DNA of 64,000 nucleotides from Rhizobium sp. RU36D (GTDB lineage Bacteria > Pseudomonadota > Alphaproteobacteria > Rhizobiales > Rhizobiaceae): positions 245,387-309,386 of the forward strand of contig NZ_FWXU01000005.1 of assembly GCF_900176345.1 (NCBI RefSeq), read 5' to 3'. The notes beneath the pieces are model-generated. The model saw only the letters and a list, made by a program, of their open reading frames with translations, made no database searches and was not told the DNA's origin. The position numbers and the translations under genes were made by a program. The number at the start of each line of letters is the position of its first letter. Position 1 is the first letter of the stretch. Of the stretch, positions 1 to 8,681 are shown piece by piece.

Positions 1-1
1 C

Positions 2-391
2 ACGCAGGTGACAGCGGCCCACGGCCACCTCGCCTTCTTCGGTGCCTATGTCATGCTGAACCTCGCTGTCATGGCCTATGCCGTGCCGGAAATCCGCAGC
101 CGGGCGCCGTTCAACCAGTGGCTTTCGATCGTCAGCTTCTGGATGATGTGCACGGCCATGTCGGTCATGACCTTCGCGCTGACCTTTGCCGGCGTGCTGC
201 AGGTGCACCTGCAACGCATCCTGGGCGAGAGCTACATGGCGGTCCAGGATCAACTGGCCTTCTTCTACTGGATCCGCCTTGGCTCCGGCGTCTTCGTGCT
301 GATCTCGGCGCTGATGTTCATCTGGGCGATCCTGGTGCCCGGAAAGACCCGTGATGTCGTGCCCGCGGCCCTGGCCCAGCCGGCCGAGTGA
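2..391 (+). CDS. norB: Nitric oxide reductase large subunit NorB, C-terminal part (5' truncated by window)
   Basis: This is the last ~129 residues of the catalytic subunit of cytochrome c-type nitric oxide reductase, the inner-membrane enzyme that reduces 2 NO to N2O. The reading frame is open from the first base, so the gene starts outside the window. The visible part begins with the TAAHGHLAFFGAY stretch of the haem-copper oxidase fold. It contains about three hydrophobic segments and ends in a short polar tail, as expected for the NorB C-terminus. norQ and norD follow directly on the same strand, the usual norCBQD order, so norC and the promoter are expected upstream of base 1. Confidence 0.93.
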   Translation, partial: TQVTAAHGHLAFFGAYVMLNLAVMAYAVPEIRSRAPFNQWLSIVSFWMMCTAMSVMTFALTFAGVLQVHLQRILGESYMAVQDQLAFFYWIRLGSGVFVLISALMFIWAILVPGKTRDVVPAALAQPAE

Positions 392-466
392 TCCCACGAT
401 GTTCGGTGACGGTTAGCCGTCACCGAACCCCGCTTCCCCGAACCCGCACTTCATCGAGGCACCCCC

Positions 467-1270
467 ATGAACCTCATGCTTCGCCATCCGCTTCCCGAAA
501 TTCCCGCCTATGCCCCGGTCGGAAACGAATGCGCCCTGTTCGAAACCGCCTGGACGCGGCAGCTGCCGCTGCTTCTCAAGGGGCCGACGGGCTGCGGCAA
601 GACGCGTTTCGTCAGCCATATGGCGGCGAAGCTAGGCCTGCCGCTGACCACCGTATCCTGCCATGACGATCTTGCCGCTGCCGATCTCACGGGTCGCTAT
701 CTGCTGAAAGGCGGAGAGACGATCTGGATCGACGGACCGCTGACGCGGGCCGTCCGGGACGGCGGTGTTTGCTATCTCGACGAAGTCGTCGAGGCGCGCA
801 AGGACGTGGCCGTCGTTCTGCATCCCCTGACCGACGACCGACGCATCCTGCCGCTGGAACGAACCGGCGAGGAATTGGCGGCACCGCCTTCCTTCATGCT
901 CGTGGTCTCCTACAATCCCGGCTATCAGAACCTCTTGAAGGCGTTGAAGCCCTCCACACGCCAGCGTTTCGTGGCGATCGAGTTCGATTTCCTGCCGAGG
1001 GATCGCGAGATCGAAGTGGTCTCCGCCGAAAGCGGCCTGCCGCCTTCCAAGGTGGAGCCACTGGTGGTGCTGGCGCAGCGCCTGCGCGCCCTGAAGGGCC
1101 ACGACCTGGAAGAGGGCGTGTCGACCCGTTTGCTGGTCTATTGCGCCAGCCTCATCGATGCCGGTCTGCCGGCCAGGGATGCGGTGCGCTCGGCTATGAT
1201 CGAGCCGTTGACGGACGAGCCTGACATCCGGGCCGCCCTGTTTGAACTCGCCAATGCGGTGATCCGCTGA
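467..1270 (+). CDS. norQ: NorQ, MoxR/CbbQ-type AAA+ ATPase for NO reductase maturation
   Basis: A 267-residue AAA+ ATPase of the CbbQ/NirQ/NorQ family. The Walker A motif GPTGCGKT is at about residues 39-46. A Walker B-like CYLDEV lies near residue 100, followed by a sensor region VVSYNPGYQ typical of CbbQ/NorQ. The C-terminal CbbQ_C domain fills the last ~90 residues. Family members work with the VWA protein NorD to activate NorCB, probably by assisting non-haem iron insertion (established for the family). It lies between norB and norD with short gaps (75 and 8 bases), so it is part of the nor operon. Confidence 0.95.
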   Translation: MNLMLRHPLPEIPAYAPVGNECALFETAWTRQLPLLLKGPTGCGKTRFVSHMAAKLGLPLTTVSCHDDLAAADLTGRYLLKGGETIWIDGPLTRAVRDGGVCYLDEVVEARKDVAVVLHPLTDDRRILPLERTGEELAAPPSFMLVVSYNPGYQNLLKALKPSTRQRFVAIEFDFLPRDREIEVVSAESGLPPSKVEPLVVLAQRLRALKGHDLEEGVSTRLLVYCASLIDAGLPARDAVRSAMIEPLTDEPDIRAALFELANAVIR

Positions 1271-1278
1271 GAACCTCC

Positions 1279-3177
1279 ATGCTGGACTTCCTGGAACTCG
1301 AAGAGACGGTCGGCCGGATGTGGCACGGCCTGGCCGGTGACACTCGAACCTGGCCGCGATACCCGTCGGAGGCCGTCCGGTTGGAGGATATTCAGCCCAT
1401 GCTTGCCCCTCTGTTTCGGGGTCTTGGCGGCGAAAGCACGGTGCAGATCGTGCCGGCGCGCGGGCGAGCGTCCTCGCACCGGCTGAAGCTCAGGCAGAAG
1501 CTGGGGCTCGGCGAGGAGAAGCTGACGCAGCCTTGCCGGGACGATGCCTCGCTGCTGCTGCCGCCCGTGCTGGATCTCCTGCCGCAGCGGCGCTTAAACC
1601 GCGATCTCTATATCTGGCTTGCCGCCGTCCTGGCGGTGATGCCACGGGAGCCGATCGCCTGTGCCGATCCGCTCCTGACCGATCTCGCCCGGATCGACCG
1701 TGCCGAAAGCAATGTTGCAAGGGTTCTTGAAGCCTTTCCGGGCCTTGCCACCCTCTATGCCGATCTGTGCGCGGCGCTTCTTACCGCGCGAGGACGTGGC
1801 AAGCTGCCCCGCGTGGAAGACCTGGTCGAGCGGCGGGTTGTTGATCTCCTGAGGGCCGGCAGCGGTCTGGCGCCGCTCCATGCCCATGAGACATTCCCCG
1901 ACCGCGCGCCGCCCGGCTATCTGCCGATGTTGCCTGTGCCGCTATGGCCCGACGCCTTGCTGCGCGAGACTTGCGAGCCGCGCCGAGAGGAAGATCAGCC
2001 ATCATCTCAGAGCAAGGGCGACGGGCAGGCGGGGGGACGGCATATCGCCGTGCGGGAGAAGGATTCCCAGCAGCGCGGAGAGCGCAGCCCCTTCATTCTG
2101 AACCGGTTCGAAAAGATCCTGGCCATGGTGGAGATGGTCAATGTCGACAGGCCCAGCGACGACAGCGACGATCATGACGCGACCGCCGCAGACGAACTCG
2201 ATGAAATGACGCTCGGCGAACGCAAGGGAAGGCCTTCGGCGCGCTTTCGCTTTGATCTCGACCTGCCGCCCGAGGCCGTTGACCCGACGGCGCTGAAGGC
2301 AGACCTGACCTATCCGGAATGGGATTATCGCCGCGGCGCCTATCTCAAGGACCATTGCCGCGTGGTTGCCGCCACGGCGCCCGACGGTGACGCCGCTGAG
2401 GAAATGGGGGCGGAGACCCGGCGCCTCGTCCGCAGTGTCCTTCGCCAGTTCGAAGTCATGAGACCGAAACATGAATTGCTGCGGGCCCAGGCCGATGGAG
2501 CAGACCTCGACCTCGACGCCGTGGTCCGCAGCCGGGTCGACTTTGCCGCGGGCGGGGAATGTTCCGACCGCATCTACCTTGCAAGCCGCCCACAGGCCCA
2601 TGACCTCGCGGTGACGCTGCTGGTCGACGTTTCCTTGTCCACCGACGCCTGGTTCGACAACCTGCGGGTTCTGGATGTCGAAAAGGAAGCCTTGACCGTT
2701 CTGGCCGAGGGCTTATCGGCCTGCGGTGATAACCATTCGATCCTGACCTTCACTTCGCGCCGTCGCAACTGGGTCCGTGTGGACACCGTGAAGAGCTTTG
2801 ACGAACCGATGGGGCCTGCCGTGCGGCGCCGGATCGCTGCGCTGAAGCCGGGCTACTACACCCGCATCGGTGCCGCGGTCCGTCACGCTACCGCCGAGCT
2901 ATTGAAACAGCCGAACCGGCGGCAGCTGCTGCTGGTGCTGACGGACGGCAAGCCCAACGATGTCGACCACTATGAGGGACGGTTTGCGCTGGAAGACAGC
3001 CGGCGTGCCGTCATGGAAGCACGGCGCAAGGGTGTCCGCGTCTTCGGCGTGACCATCGACAGCGATGCGAAGTCCTATTTTCCCGCCGTCTTCGGACAAC
3101 ACGGATTTGCCGTGGTTCCAAAAATCGGCAGATTGCCGGCCGCCCTGCCGGCGATCTACCGCAGTCTCGTCGGTTAG
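1279..3177 (+). CDS. norD: NorD, von Willebrand factor A domain protein for NO reductase activation
   Basis: A 632-residue NorD. The C-terminal third carries a von Willebrand factor A domain with a MIDAS signature DVSLSTD and the second-strand motif LVLTDGKPND. The middle section is acidic and polar (runs such as DDSDDHDA), typical of NorD. It partners NorQ in activating NO reductase. The start is 8 bases after the norQ stop. A strong terminator-like hairpin follows within 20 bases of the stop, so the nor operon probably ends here. Confidence 0.94.
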   Translation: MLDFLELEETVGRMWHGLAGDTRTWPRYPSEAVRLEDIQPMLAPLFRGLGGESTVQIVPARGRASSHRLKLRQKLGLGEEKLTQPCRDDASLLLPPVLDLLPQRRLNRDLYIWLAAVLAVMPREPIACADPLLTDLARIDRAESNVARVLEAFPGLATLYADLCAALLTARGRGKLPRVEDLVERRVVDLLRAGSGLAPLHAHETFPDRAPPGYLPMLPVPLWPDALLRETCEPRREEDQPSSQSKGDGQAGGRHIAVREKDSQQRGERSPFILNRFEKILAMVEMVNVDRPSDDSDDHDATAADELDEMTLGERKGRPSARFRFDLDLPPEAVDPTALKADLTYPEWDYRRGAYLKDHCRVVAATAPDGDAAEEMGAETRRLVRSVLRQFEVMRPKHELLRAQADGADLDLDAVVRSRVDFAAGGECSDRIYLASRPQAHDLAVTLLVDVSLSTDAWFDNLRVLDVEKEALTVLAEGLSACGDNHSILTFTSRRRNWVRVDTVKSFDEPMGPAVRRRIAALKPGYYTRIGAAVRHATAELLKQPNRRQLLLVLTDGKPNDVDHYEGRFALEDSRRAVMEARRKGVRVFGVTIDSDAKSYFPAVFGQHGFAVVPKIGRLPAALPAIYRSLVG

Positions 3178-3196
3178 GGGTCCGACGAGACCTGAT

Positions 3197-3250
3197 GGAA
3201 AGGCCCGACGCACCGGTCAATTCACGGGAGTCGGGCCTTTCCTGTTTTAT
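3197..3250 (+). terminator. Intrinsic terminator after norD
   Basis: Arms GGAAAGGCCCGAC (3197-3209) and GTCGGGCCTTTCC (3230-3242) are perfectly complementary over 13 bp and are followed by TGTTTTAT. The position just after the norD stop fits a Rho-independent terminator of the nor operon. This is read directly from the sequence. Confidence 0.85.
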
Positions 3251-3297
3251 CGCCGTCCATCAGGCGCCGTCAGACCTTGGTGCAAGATGCATCTTCT

Positions 3298-3311
3298 TTG
3301 TTGCGCGACAA
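3298..3311. promoter_or_regulatory. Candidate NnrR/FNR-type site upstream of DUF2249 genes
   Basis: TTGTTGCGCGACAA fits the TTG-N8-CAA frame of Crp/Fnr nitrosative-stress boxes, with half sites TTGTT and GACAA. It lies about 97 bp upstream of the ATG at 3401, after the nor terminator, so it could drive the DUF2249 pair separately. It is weaker than the site before nirK. The assignment is inference. Confidence 0.4.
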
Positions 3312-3400
3312 CGTTTCCCAGCGGCCGAAGACTTACACATGCAAGGCTACCTGTTGGTGGCGATACTTCCCTTGATCGATCCAAGAAGGACCAGAGCTGC

Positions 3401-3685
3401 ATGACTTTGACTGTTGACCAGATGCCTTCCATTGACGTTCGCGATATTCCTCACGGTGAACGTCATCCCCGAATCTTCGGCATGCTCAATTCGCTGGCGC
3501 CAGGAGGCGCTGTTCTGCTGACCGTGGATCATGATCCGGTGCCGCTGCGCTATCACCTCGAGAGCATGTTTTCGGGAATGTTCGGCTGGGAGTATCTGCA
3601 GCGGGGACCGGATCTCTGGCGGGTGGAAATCGCCCGGCTGAAGCATGACGGATGCAACTGCAATTGTGGCGGCGGTCATTCGTAG
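3401..3685 (+). CDS. DUF2249 domain protein with Cys/His-rich tail
   Basis: A 94-residue protein that looks like one DUF2249 domain, a TusA-like fold often found in denitrification clusters. The core has the DVRDIPHGERHPRIFG opening and a central L..G....L..DHDP motif. The C-terminus ends in a Cys/His-rich tail with CNCNC followed by GGGH, which could bind a metal. The ATG at 3401 follows an AAGAAGGA ribosome-binding site. Its biochemical role is not known. It sits between norD and a second DUF2249 gene and probably belongs to the NO/nitrite response. Confidence 0.8.
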   Translation: MTLTVDQMPSIDVRDIPHGERHPRIFGMLNSLAPGGAVLLTVDHDPVPLRYHLESMFSGMFGWEYLQRGPDLWRVEIARLKHDGCNCNCGGGHS

Positions 3686-3801
3686 ATCGAGATTGGATGC
3701 GGCTCGCCGTCATCAGGTTTGCCAGACGAACAGCCGCACTCCACATTGCCGGATGATACGGATACAATCCGCTTCGATCCGCATGTTCAAGGAGAACGGG
3801 A

Positions 3802-4326
3802 ATGGCTCAGATCTTCAGGGAACTCGATGTGCGACCGATCCTGCGTGGCGGCGGAGAGCCGTTCCCCGCCATCATGGAGGCGGTCAAATCCCTTGGTCCA
3901 GGAGAGGGCCTGAGGCTGATCGCCACCTTTCGTCCCGATCCGCTGTTCACCGTCATGGATCGGCGCGGTTTTGTCGGCGAGGCCAATCCCCTGGGAGATG
4001 GCGACTGGGAGGTGCATTTTTCTCCTAGGGCAAAAGAGGTGGCGGACGTTCGCTTGTCGATGGGCGCCGAAGAGGCTGCTGCCTGGCCCGACCCGCTGTG
4101 GCAGCTCGATCTCACCACCCTGGAGGCGCCCGAGCCCATGGAAAAAGTTCTGTCCCGGACCGAGCTGATGGAGCCAGGAGAGGTGCTTTTTGCGGTGTTT
4201 TCCAGGGAGCCTGTGTTTCTGATGCCGGAACTGGAACGCCGCGGGCACCAGTGGGTGGGCAATTACGATGAGGCCGGCTCGGCCTATCGGATGTTGATCC
4301 GGATCGGGGACCTCGATCATTCCTGA
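3802..4326 (+). CDS. DUF2249 domain protein (two tandem domains)
   Basis: A 174-residue protein with two copies of the DUF2249 fold: about residues 4-75 (RELDVRPILRGGGEPFPAIM...) and about 90-170 (WQLDLTTLEAPEPMEKVL...). The ATG is preceded by AAGGAGAACGGGA, a strong ribosome-binding site. It is 116 bases after the first DUF2249 gene on the same strand and probably co-transcribed. Its 3' end overlaps the 3' end of the convergent nnrS gene by 10 bases. The family is associated with nitrite and NO metabolism, but no reaction is established. Confidence 0.8.
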   Translation: MAQIFRELDVRPILRGGGEPFPAIMEAVKSLGPGEGLRLIATFRPDPLFTVMDRRGFVGEANPLGDGDWEVHFSPRAKEVADVRLSMGAEEAAAWPDPLWQLDLTTLEAPEPMEKVLSRTELMEPGEVLFAVFSREPVFLMPELERRGHQWVGNYDEAGSAYRMLIRIGDLDHS

Positions 4327-5525
4327 CCGCGCGCTTGCCGTCTGGTGCTCACAAGCAGCGGGCCGAATTCAACAAGGAACAGGCCAAAGGCAAGAAGCCA
4401 GGCCAGCCCTGCCGCCATCACCAGGAAGCCGCCAACCGACGGGATGATATCCGCCAGGGGACGGAGAACGGCTGTGAGAAACAACGATACGTGCGATAGT
4501 GCGGTCAGCCCAGAGGCTTGCAGCGGCCTGCCCGTGTGGCCGAGCGTCGAGCGGGTCATCACCACGAGCATCATGCCGGCCACGGCGCCCACGCCGAAGA
4601 GATGCAGCACCGACGGTGGGGCGACGTAACCCAGCGCGGAGGCGCAGACGCCGAACAATCCCAGCGGCAAGCAGGCATAGGCCACGTGCAGCGCAAGGAC
4701 CAGGGGCGTGCGGAAGGTTGCCGCTCCCTTCCACCGGGAAAGACGGATCGCGTGGAGGCTGCCTGCGACACAGGCGGCCGTGGCCGTCACGGCAGTCTCG
4801 GGGGCTAGGGTCCAGGCAAGCAAGGCGACGAGACCGACCATCACCGCGGCTTTGTCAAACCGGCCCTGGCTTGCCGGAAAGTTTTGGCTGCCCTGCCGGT
4901 TGAGCCAGTTGCGTGTGAAGCTCGGGACCATCATCCCGCCGATCACGCTGATCAGCAGAAGGTAGACCGACAGCGCGAGGCGGGTAGCTATGCCGGTGTC
5001 TCCCGTCGTCATGCCGGTCCAGTGGTGGAGCGTATTGGCCAAAGTCAGGGCCAGAAGCGCCGCAACCGCTTTCAGGTCCTTCCATTTGCGCCCCGCGACA
5101 ACCTCCCGCAGGCAGATCATCAGCAGCACCGGCAGGAATAGCCAGTCGATGGCCGCCGATAGCGGATAGGACGCCGCCGAAAGCGACATCGCCAGGCGGC
5201 CTGCGCACCATAGGCCCCAAAGCGCCATCAGGGGAGGGCCCGATACCGGTAGCTGTCCCGTCCAATTGGGAACTGAGGTCAGCAGGTAGCCGCACAAGAC
5301 CGCAGGCGCAAAGCCGAACAGCATCTCATGGGCGTGCCACGCTGCCGCACCGGCCTCCCCGCCAAGGGAGATCCGGCCTGACAGCGCAAGCAGCCACAGG
5401 ATCATCTCCAGGACAGCCCAGATGGCGGCGCTGAGATAAAACGGGCGAAAACCATAGGAAAAAAGGGTCGGCCCCGTCTGAGCGGGGCCACGCGGAATGC
5501 CGCCGGGCGGACGTTGTCTGGGCAT
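4317..5525 (-). CDS. nnrS: NnrS family haem/copper membrane protein
   Basis: A 402-residue polytopic membrane protein of the NnrS family, with about 12 hydrophobic segments. It starts with the family hallmark LFSYGFRPFYL and contains the conserved AAWHAHEMLFGFAPAV histidine motif, LHHWTG, PSFTRNWLNR and TRSTLGHTGRPL. NnrS proteins contribute to resistance to nitrosative stress and are controlled by NnrR in rhizobia and Rhodobacter (established for the family). I chose the ATG at 5525 because it has AAGGAAG about 6 bases upstream; an in-frame start 19 codons earlier lacks this. It is divergent from nirK across an FNR-type box. Confidence 0.92.
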   Translation of the reverse strand: MPRQRPPGGIPRGPAQTGPTLFSYGFRPFYLSAAIWAVLEMILWLLALSGRISLGGEAGAAAWHAHEMLFGFAPAVLCGYLLTSVPNWTGQLPVSGPPLMALWGLWCAGRLAMSLSAASYPLSAAIDWLFLPVLLMICLREVVAGRKWKDLKAVAALLALTLANTLHHWTGMTTGDTGIATRLALSVYLLLISVIGGMMVPSFTRNWLNRQGSQNFPASQGRFDKAAVMVGLVALLAWTLAPETAVTATAACVAGSLHAIRLSRWKGAATFRTPLVLALHVAYACLPLGLFGVCASALGYVAPPSVLHLFGVGAVAGMMLVVMTRSTLGHTGRPLQASGLTALSHVSLFLTAVLRPLADIIPSVGGFLVMAAGLAWLLAFGLFLVEFGPLLVSTRRQARGQE

Positions 5526-5609
5526 CGGACTTCCTTTCTGTCGAGCCGGTACCCCCCTATGCCGCTTTGCGCCTGCGTTCATTGCGAAAGTGCAAGTCCA
5601 AGTATTGTT

Positions 5610-5623
5610 TTGATTGAGATCAA
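5610..5623. promoter_or_regulatory. FNR/NnrR box between nnrS and nirK
   Basis: TTGATTGAGATCAA is a perfect match to the TTGAT-N4-ATCAA dyad recognised by Crp/Fnr regulators such as FNR, FixK and NnrR. It is centred about 157 bp before the nirK ATG and about 91 bp before the nnrS ATG, so it could serve either or both divergent promoters. NnrR itself is encoded 2.3 kb downstream. Confidence 0.85.
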
Positions 5624-5773
5624 ATTTCTTTTGCGAATTATCGTTTGGGACAGAATGACGCAGGGGTCGTCATGAGTTCTTTGTGCTGGCGCAAAATAGA
5701 AATTCCGAAACCGATGTAAAAACCAGATCAACGGAGCAAATTCGGCTCCGCATCTTGGAAAGGAGATACTCCT

Positions 5774-6913
5774 ATGTCTGATAGCTTCAATCTCACCCGC
5801 CGCAATATGCTGACTGGCGTTGCAATCGCCGGCGCCCTCGCTCCCGTTCTTGCCGCATCCGTTGCCAAGGCCGAAGGCGGCGACATCAAGACCAATGCCG
5901 CAGCCACGGCAACCGATATCGCGAAACTGGAACGGGTAAAGGTTGAACTGGCACGTCCCCCCTTCGTGCACACCCATAGCCAGAAGGCGACGGGTGCCTC
6001 GAAGGTGGTCGAATTCAAGCTCACCATCCAGGAAAAGAAGATCATCGTCGATGACGAGGGCACCGAAGTCCATGCCATGACCTTCGACGGCTCGGTTCCC
6101 GGACCGCTGATGGTGGTGCATCAGGACGATTACGTCGAGCTGACCCTGGTCAACCCCGACACCAACAGCCTGCAGCACAATATTGACTTCCACTCGGCGA
6201 CTGGCGGGCTTGGCGGCGGTGCGCTGACCGTGGTCAATCCCGGCGAGACGGCGGTGCTGCGCTTCAAGGCCACCAAGGCCGGCGTTTTCGTCTACCATTG
6301 CGCACCTCCCGGCATGGTGCCTTGGCACGTTACCTCGGGCATGAACGGTGCCATCATGGTGCTGCCGCGCGACGGCCTGAAGGACCACAAGGGTAACGAT
6401 CTGGTCTACGACAAGGTCTATTATATCGGCGAGCAGGATTTCTATGTTCCGAAGGACGAGCAGGGCAATTTCAAGAAGTATGAAAGCGCCGGCGATGCCT
6501 ATCCTGACGTGCTTGAAGTGATGAAGACACTGACCCCCACGCACATCGTCTTCAACGGCGCCAAGGGTGCCCTGACCGGCGAAAATGCGATGACGGCAAA
6601 AGTCGGCGAGCGCGTCCTCATAGTCCATTCGCAGGCCAATCGCGACACCCGCCCGCACCTGATCGGCGGCCATGGCGACTATGTTTGGGCCACCGGCAAG
6701 TTCGCCAATCCTCCGGAGCTTGACCAGGAAACCTGGTTCATCCCTGGCGGTGCAGCCGGTGCGGCCTACTACACCTTCCAGCAGCCCGGCATCTACGCCT
6801 ATGTCAACCACAACCTGATCGAAGCGTTTGAGCTGGGTGCAGCCGCCCACTTCAAGGTTACCGGTCCGTGGAATGACGATCTGATGACCGCGGTGGTCGC
6901 GCCCAACGGTTGA
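5774..6913 (+). CDS. nirK: Copper-containing nitrite reductase NirK
   Basis: A 379-residue class I copper nitrite reductase that reduces nitrite to NO in the periplasm. A Tat-type leader with TRRNML precedes a hydrophobic stretch ending near residue 33. Type 1 copper ligands are His135, Cys176, His185 and Met190. Type 2 ligands are His140, His175 and His346, and the catalytic Asp138 and His295 are both present. All key residues are intact, so the enzyme should be active. The start has an AAAGGAGA ribosome-binding site. nirV follows on the same strand, and a perfect FNR/NnrR box lies upstream. The pseudoazurin encoded at 8898 is a likely electron donor. Confidence 0.98.
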   Translation: MSDSFNLTRRNMLTGVAIAGALAPVLAASVAKAEGGDIKTNAAATATDIAKLERVKVELARPPFVHTHSQKATGASKVVEFKLTIQEKKIIVDDEGTEVHAMTFDGSVPGPLMVVHQDDYVELTLVNPDTNSLQHNIDFHSATGGLGGGALTVVNPGETAVLRFKATKAGVFVYHCAPPGMVPWHVTSGMNGAIMVLPRDGLKDHKGNDLVYDKVYYIGEQDFYVPKDEQGNFKKYESAGDAYPDVLEVMKTLTPTHIVFNGAKGALTGENAMTAKVGERVLIVHSQANRDTRPHLIGGHGDYVWATGKFANPPELDQETWFIPGGAAGAAYYTFQQPGIYAYVNHNLIEAFELGAAAHFKVTGPWNDDLMTAVVAPNG

Positions 6914-6926
6914 TCGCGATGATTTC

Positions 6927-6957
6927 GGTGCGCGCCCGGCCTCGTCGGGCACGCGCC
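6927..6957 (+). terminator. Intercistronic hairpin between nirK and nirV
   Basis: GGTGCGCGCCCG (6927-6938) pairs with CGGGCACGCGCC (6946-6957) with one wobble and one mismatch; TCCTTTCATT follows. There is no long T run. It may be a leaky terminator or an mRNA-stabilising hairpin that keeps nirK expressed above nirV. Confidence 0.55.
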
Positions 6958-6984
6958 TCCTTTCATTCCCCAAGGAATGCGGCC

Positions 6985-7875
6985 ATGGCCACCTCGAGCA
7001 TTCTCCCCGATTTCCTGTCATCAACGGCATCCCTGTTCGTCCCGATCGCGCTGATCGGCGTCCTCTCCGGCGCCCTGGCGGTGCAGACAAGGCTCGTTGA
7101 TCTTTCTCCTCCTGCGATGCCCGGACCACTGGTGATCACCGTGCCGGCAGGTTCATTTGACTACCGCGAATTCGGCGAATTCTACCGCGATGGCTATGCC
7201 GTCGATGGACCCAAGACCCGCCGGGAGATGGCGGCAGTCACCATCATGAAATTCCAGGTCGGCGCCACAGACTACGACCAATGCGTCGCAGAGCAGGCAT
7301 GCCTGCCCAGGGATGCCGAGGCTAGCCCGGGTGACGACCTGCCCGTCACCGGCGTCAGCCATGACGACGCCGTGCAATATGCGGCCTGGCTCTCGGAAAA
7401 GACCGGCGACGTCTGGCGGTTGCCTAAGGATGTCGAACTGGCCTATGCGGCTGGCTCCAAAGTTCTCGATGATGCTTTAGGCGTCGATGGCGACAGCAGA
7501 AACCCGGCTCTGCGCTGGCTTGCGGATTACGAGCGCGAGGCCGCCCGCAAGGCCTCCCGCGTCCCGGAACCCCAGCCCTTCGGTCACTTCGGCGAGAGCG
7601 AGCATGGATTGTCCGATTTCGGCGGCAATGTCTGGGAATGGACGGCGTCCTGCAATCGGCGCGTCGATCTGGCAGGGCGTGCTTCATCGGCAGCGATTTC
7701 GGACGCCTGCGGCGTCTATATTGCCGCCGGCAAGCACCGGGCGCCGCTCAGTTCCTTCGTGCGCGATCCCAAGGGTGGCGGATGCGCTGTTGGCACCCCG
7801 CCCGATAATGTCGGCTTCAGGCTTGTGAAAGACACGCGCTGGTTTGCGCCTCTGCTCTATGCTGTCGGGCGCTAG
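6985..7875 (+). CDS. nirV: NirV, formylglycine-generating-enzyme-like protein
   Basis: A 296-residue NirV with a SUMF1/FGE-sulfatase fold: a hydrophobic N-terminal segment at about residues 12-32, then PVTGVSHDDAVQYAAWLS, GNVWEWTASC and NVGFRLVKD motifs of the family. NirV is usually encoded next to nirK in rhizobia, and its exact role is not established. The ATG at 6985 is preceded by AAGGAA; upstream in-frame starts overlap the nirK end and lack support. It is probably co-transcribed with nirK through the hairpin at 6927. Confidence 0.9.
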   Translation: MATSSILPDFLSSTASLFVPIALIGVLSGALAVQTRLVDLSPPAMPGPLVITVPAGSFDYREFGEFYRDGYAVDGPKTRREMAAVTIMKFQVGATDYDQCVAEQACLPRDAEASPGDDLPVTGVSHDDAVQYAAWLSEKTGDVWRLPKDVELAYAAGSKVLDDALGVDGDSRNPALRWLADYEREAARKASRVPEPQPFGHFGESEHGLSDFGGNVWEWTASCNRRVDLAGRASSAAISDACGVYIAAGKHRAPLSSFVRDPKGGGCAVGTPPDNVGFRLVKDTRWFAPLLYAVGR

Positions 7876-7979
7876 CAATGTAATCTGCAGGGAATCCTCC
7901 TGTTGAAGTGGACAGGGCGGATCGGCGGCCTTTCCCTTGGATTGATCGCATGTGTCGATGCAATTGCAGGGAGAGTGAC

Positions 7980-8681
7980 TTGAAAATCGACCGAACCGTC
8001 ATCAAGTCGCTACCGCTGTTCGACCGCATGCAGGATGACGAACTCGATCGTCTGTTGCAGCACGCCTCCTCAAGGCGCGTGCCCCAGGGTGAAACGGTGT
8101 TCGAGCAGGGATCGCCGGCGCTCAGTTTCTATCTGCTTCTGCATGGCCGCCTGAAGGTGACGCAGGTGACGCCGGATGGACAGCAGATCATCGTGCGCGT
8201 GGTCCATCCGGGCGATCTCTTCGGTTTTGCCAAGGCCCTGCAGCGGCCGGATTATCCCGGAACCGCCATCGCCGCCGCCGAAAGCGTGACGCTCGGCTGG
8301 CCCACGGATCTCTGGCCCAACTTCGTGGAGCACAATCCGCGTCTGGCCGTCAGCGCCATGCAGACGATCGGCCAGCGGCTGGAAGAAGCCCATATGCGCA
8401 TCCGGGAAATGTCGACCCAGGAAGTGGAGCGGCGGGTAGCGCACACCATCCTGCGGCTGGCGCGCAAGGCGGGTCGCCGGGAAGAAACCGGCATTCGCAT
8501 CGATTTTCCCATTTCCCGCCAGGATATCGCCGAGATGACCGGCACCACCCTGCACACCGTGTCTCGCATTCTCAGCGCCTGGGAGGGCAAGGGGCTGGTC
8601 GAGGGCGGGCGGCAGAAGCTGCTCGTCAAGGATGCGGCCGCTCTCGAGGAACTGGCCGAGGCGGTGAAGGAGCGGAACTAG
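7980..8681 (+). CDS. nnrR: NnrR, Crp/Fnr family nitric-oxide-responsive regulator
   Basis: A regulator of about 233 residues with a cyclic-nucleotide-binding fold (roughly residues 5-120) and a Crp-type helix-turn-helix near the end (ISRQDIAEMTGTTLHTVSRILSAWEGKGLV). There is no FNR-type N-terminal cysteine cluster in the chosen form, as expected for NnrR, which activates nir/nor genes in response to NO in rhizobia and Rhodobacter. I prefer the TTG at 7980, giving MKIDRTVIKSLPLF, because GGGAGAG lies just upstream; ATG 7950 or GTG 7908 would add residues with two Cys. The stop codon is formed where a palindromic repeat begins. Confidence 0.88.
   Translation: MKIDRTVIKSLPLFDRMQDDELDRLLQHASSRRVPQGETVFEQGSPALSFYLLLHGRLKVTQVTPDGQQIIVRVVHPGDLFGFAKALQRPDYPGTAIAAAESVTLGWPTDLWPNFVEHNPRLAVSAMQTIGQRLEEAHMRIREMSTQEVERRVAHTILRLARKAGRREETGIRIDFPISRQDIAEMTGTTLHTVSRILSAWEGKGLVEGGRQKLLVKDAAALEELAEAVKERN

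Noticed and set aside
3371..3385. CTTGATCGATCCAAG as an FNR box before the first DUF2249 gene
   Set aside because: The half sites are 13, not 14, bases end to end (TTG-N7-CAA), and it lies too close to the start codon for a usual activator site.
5579..7129. 516-residue open frame on the minus strand across nirK
   Set aside because: It is antisense to nirK, whose copper ligands and ribosome-binding site are intact. It has no recognisable domain and the frame reflects high GC.
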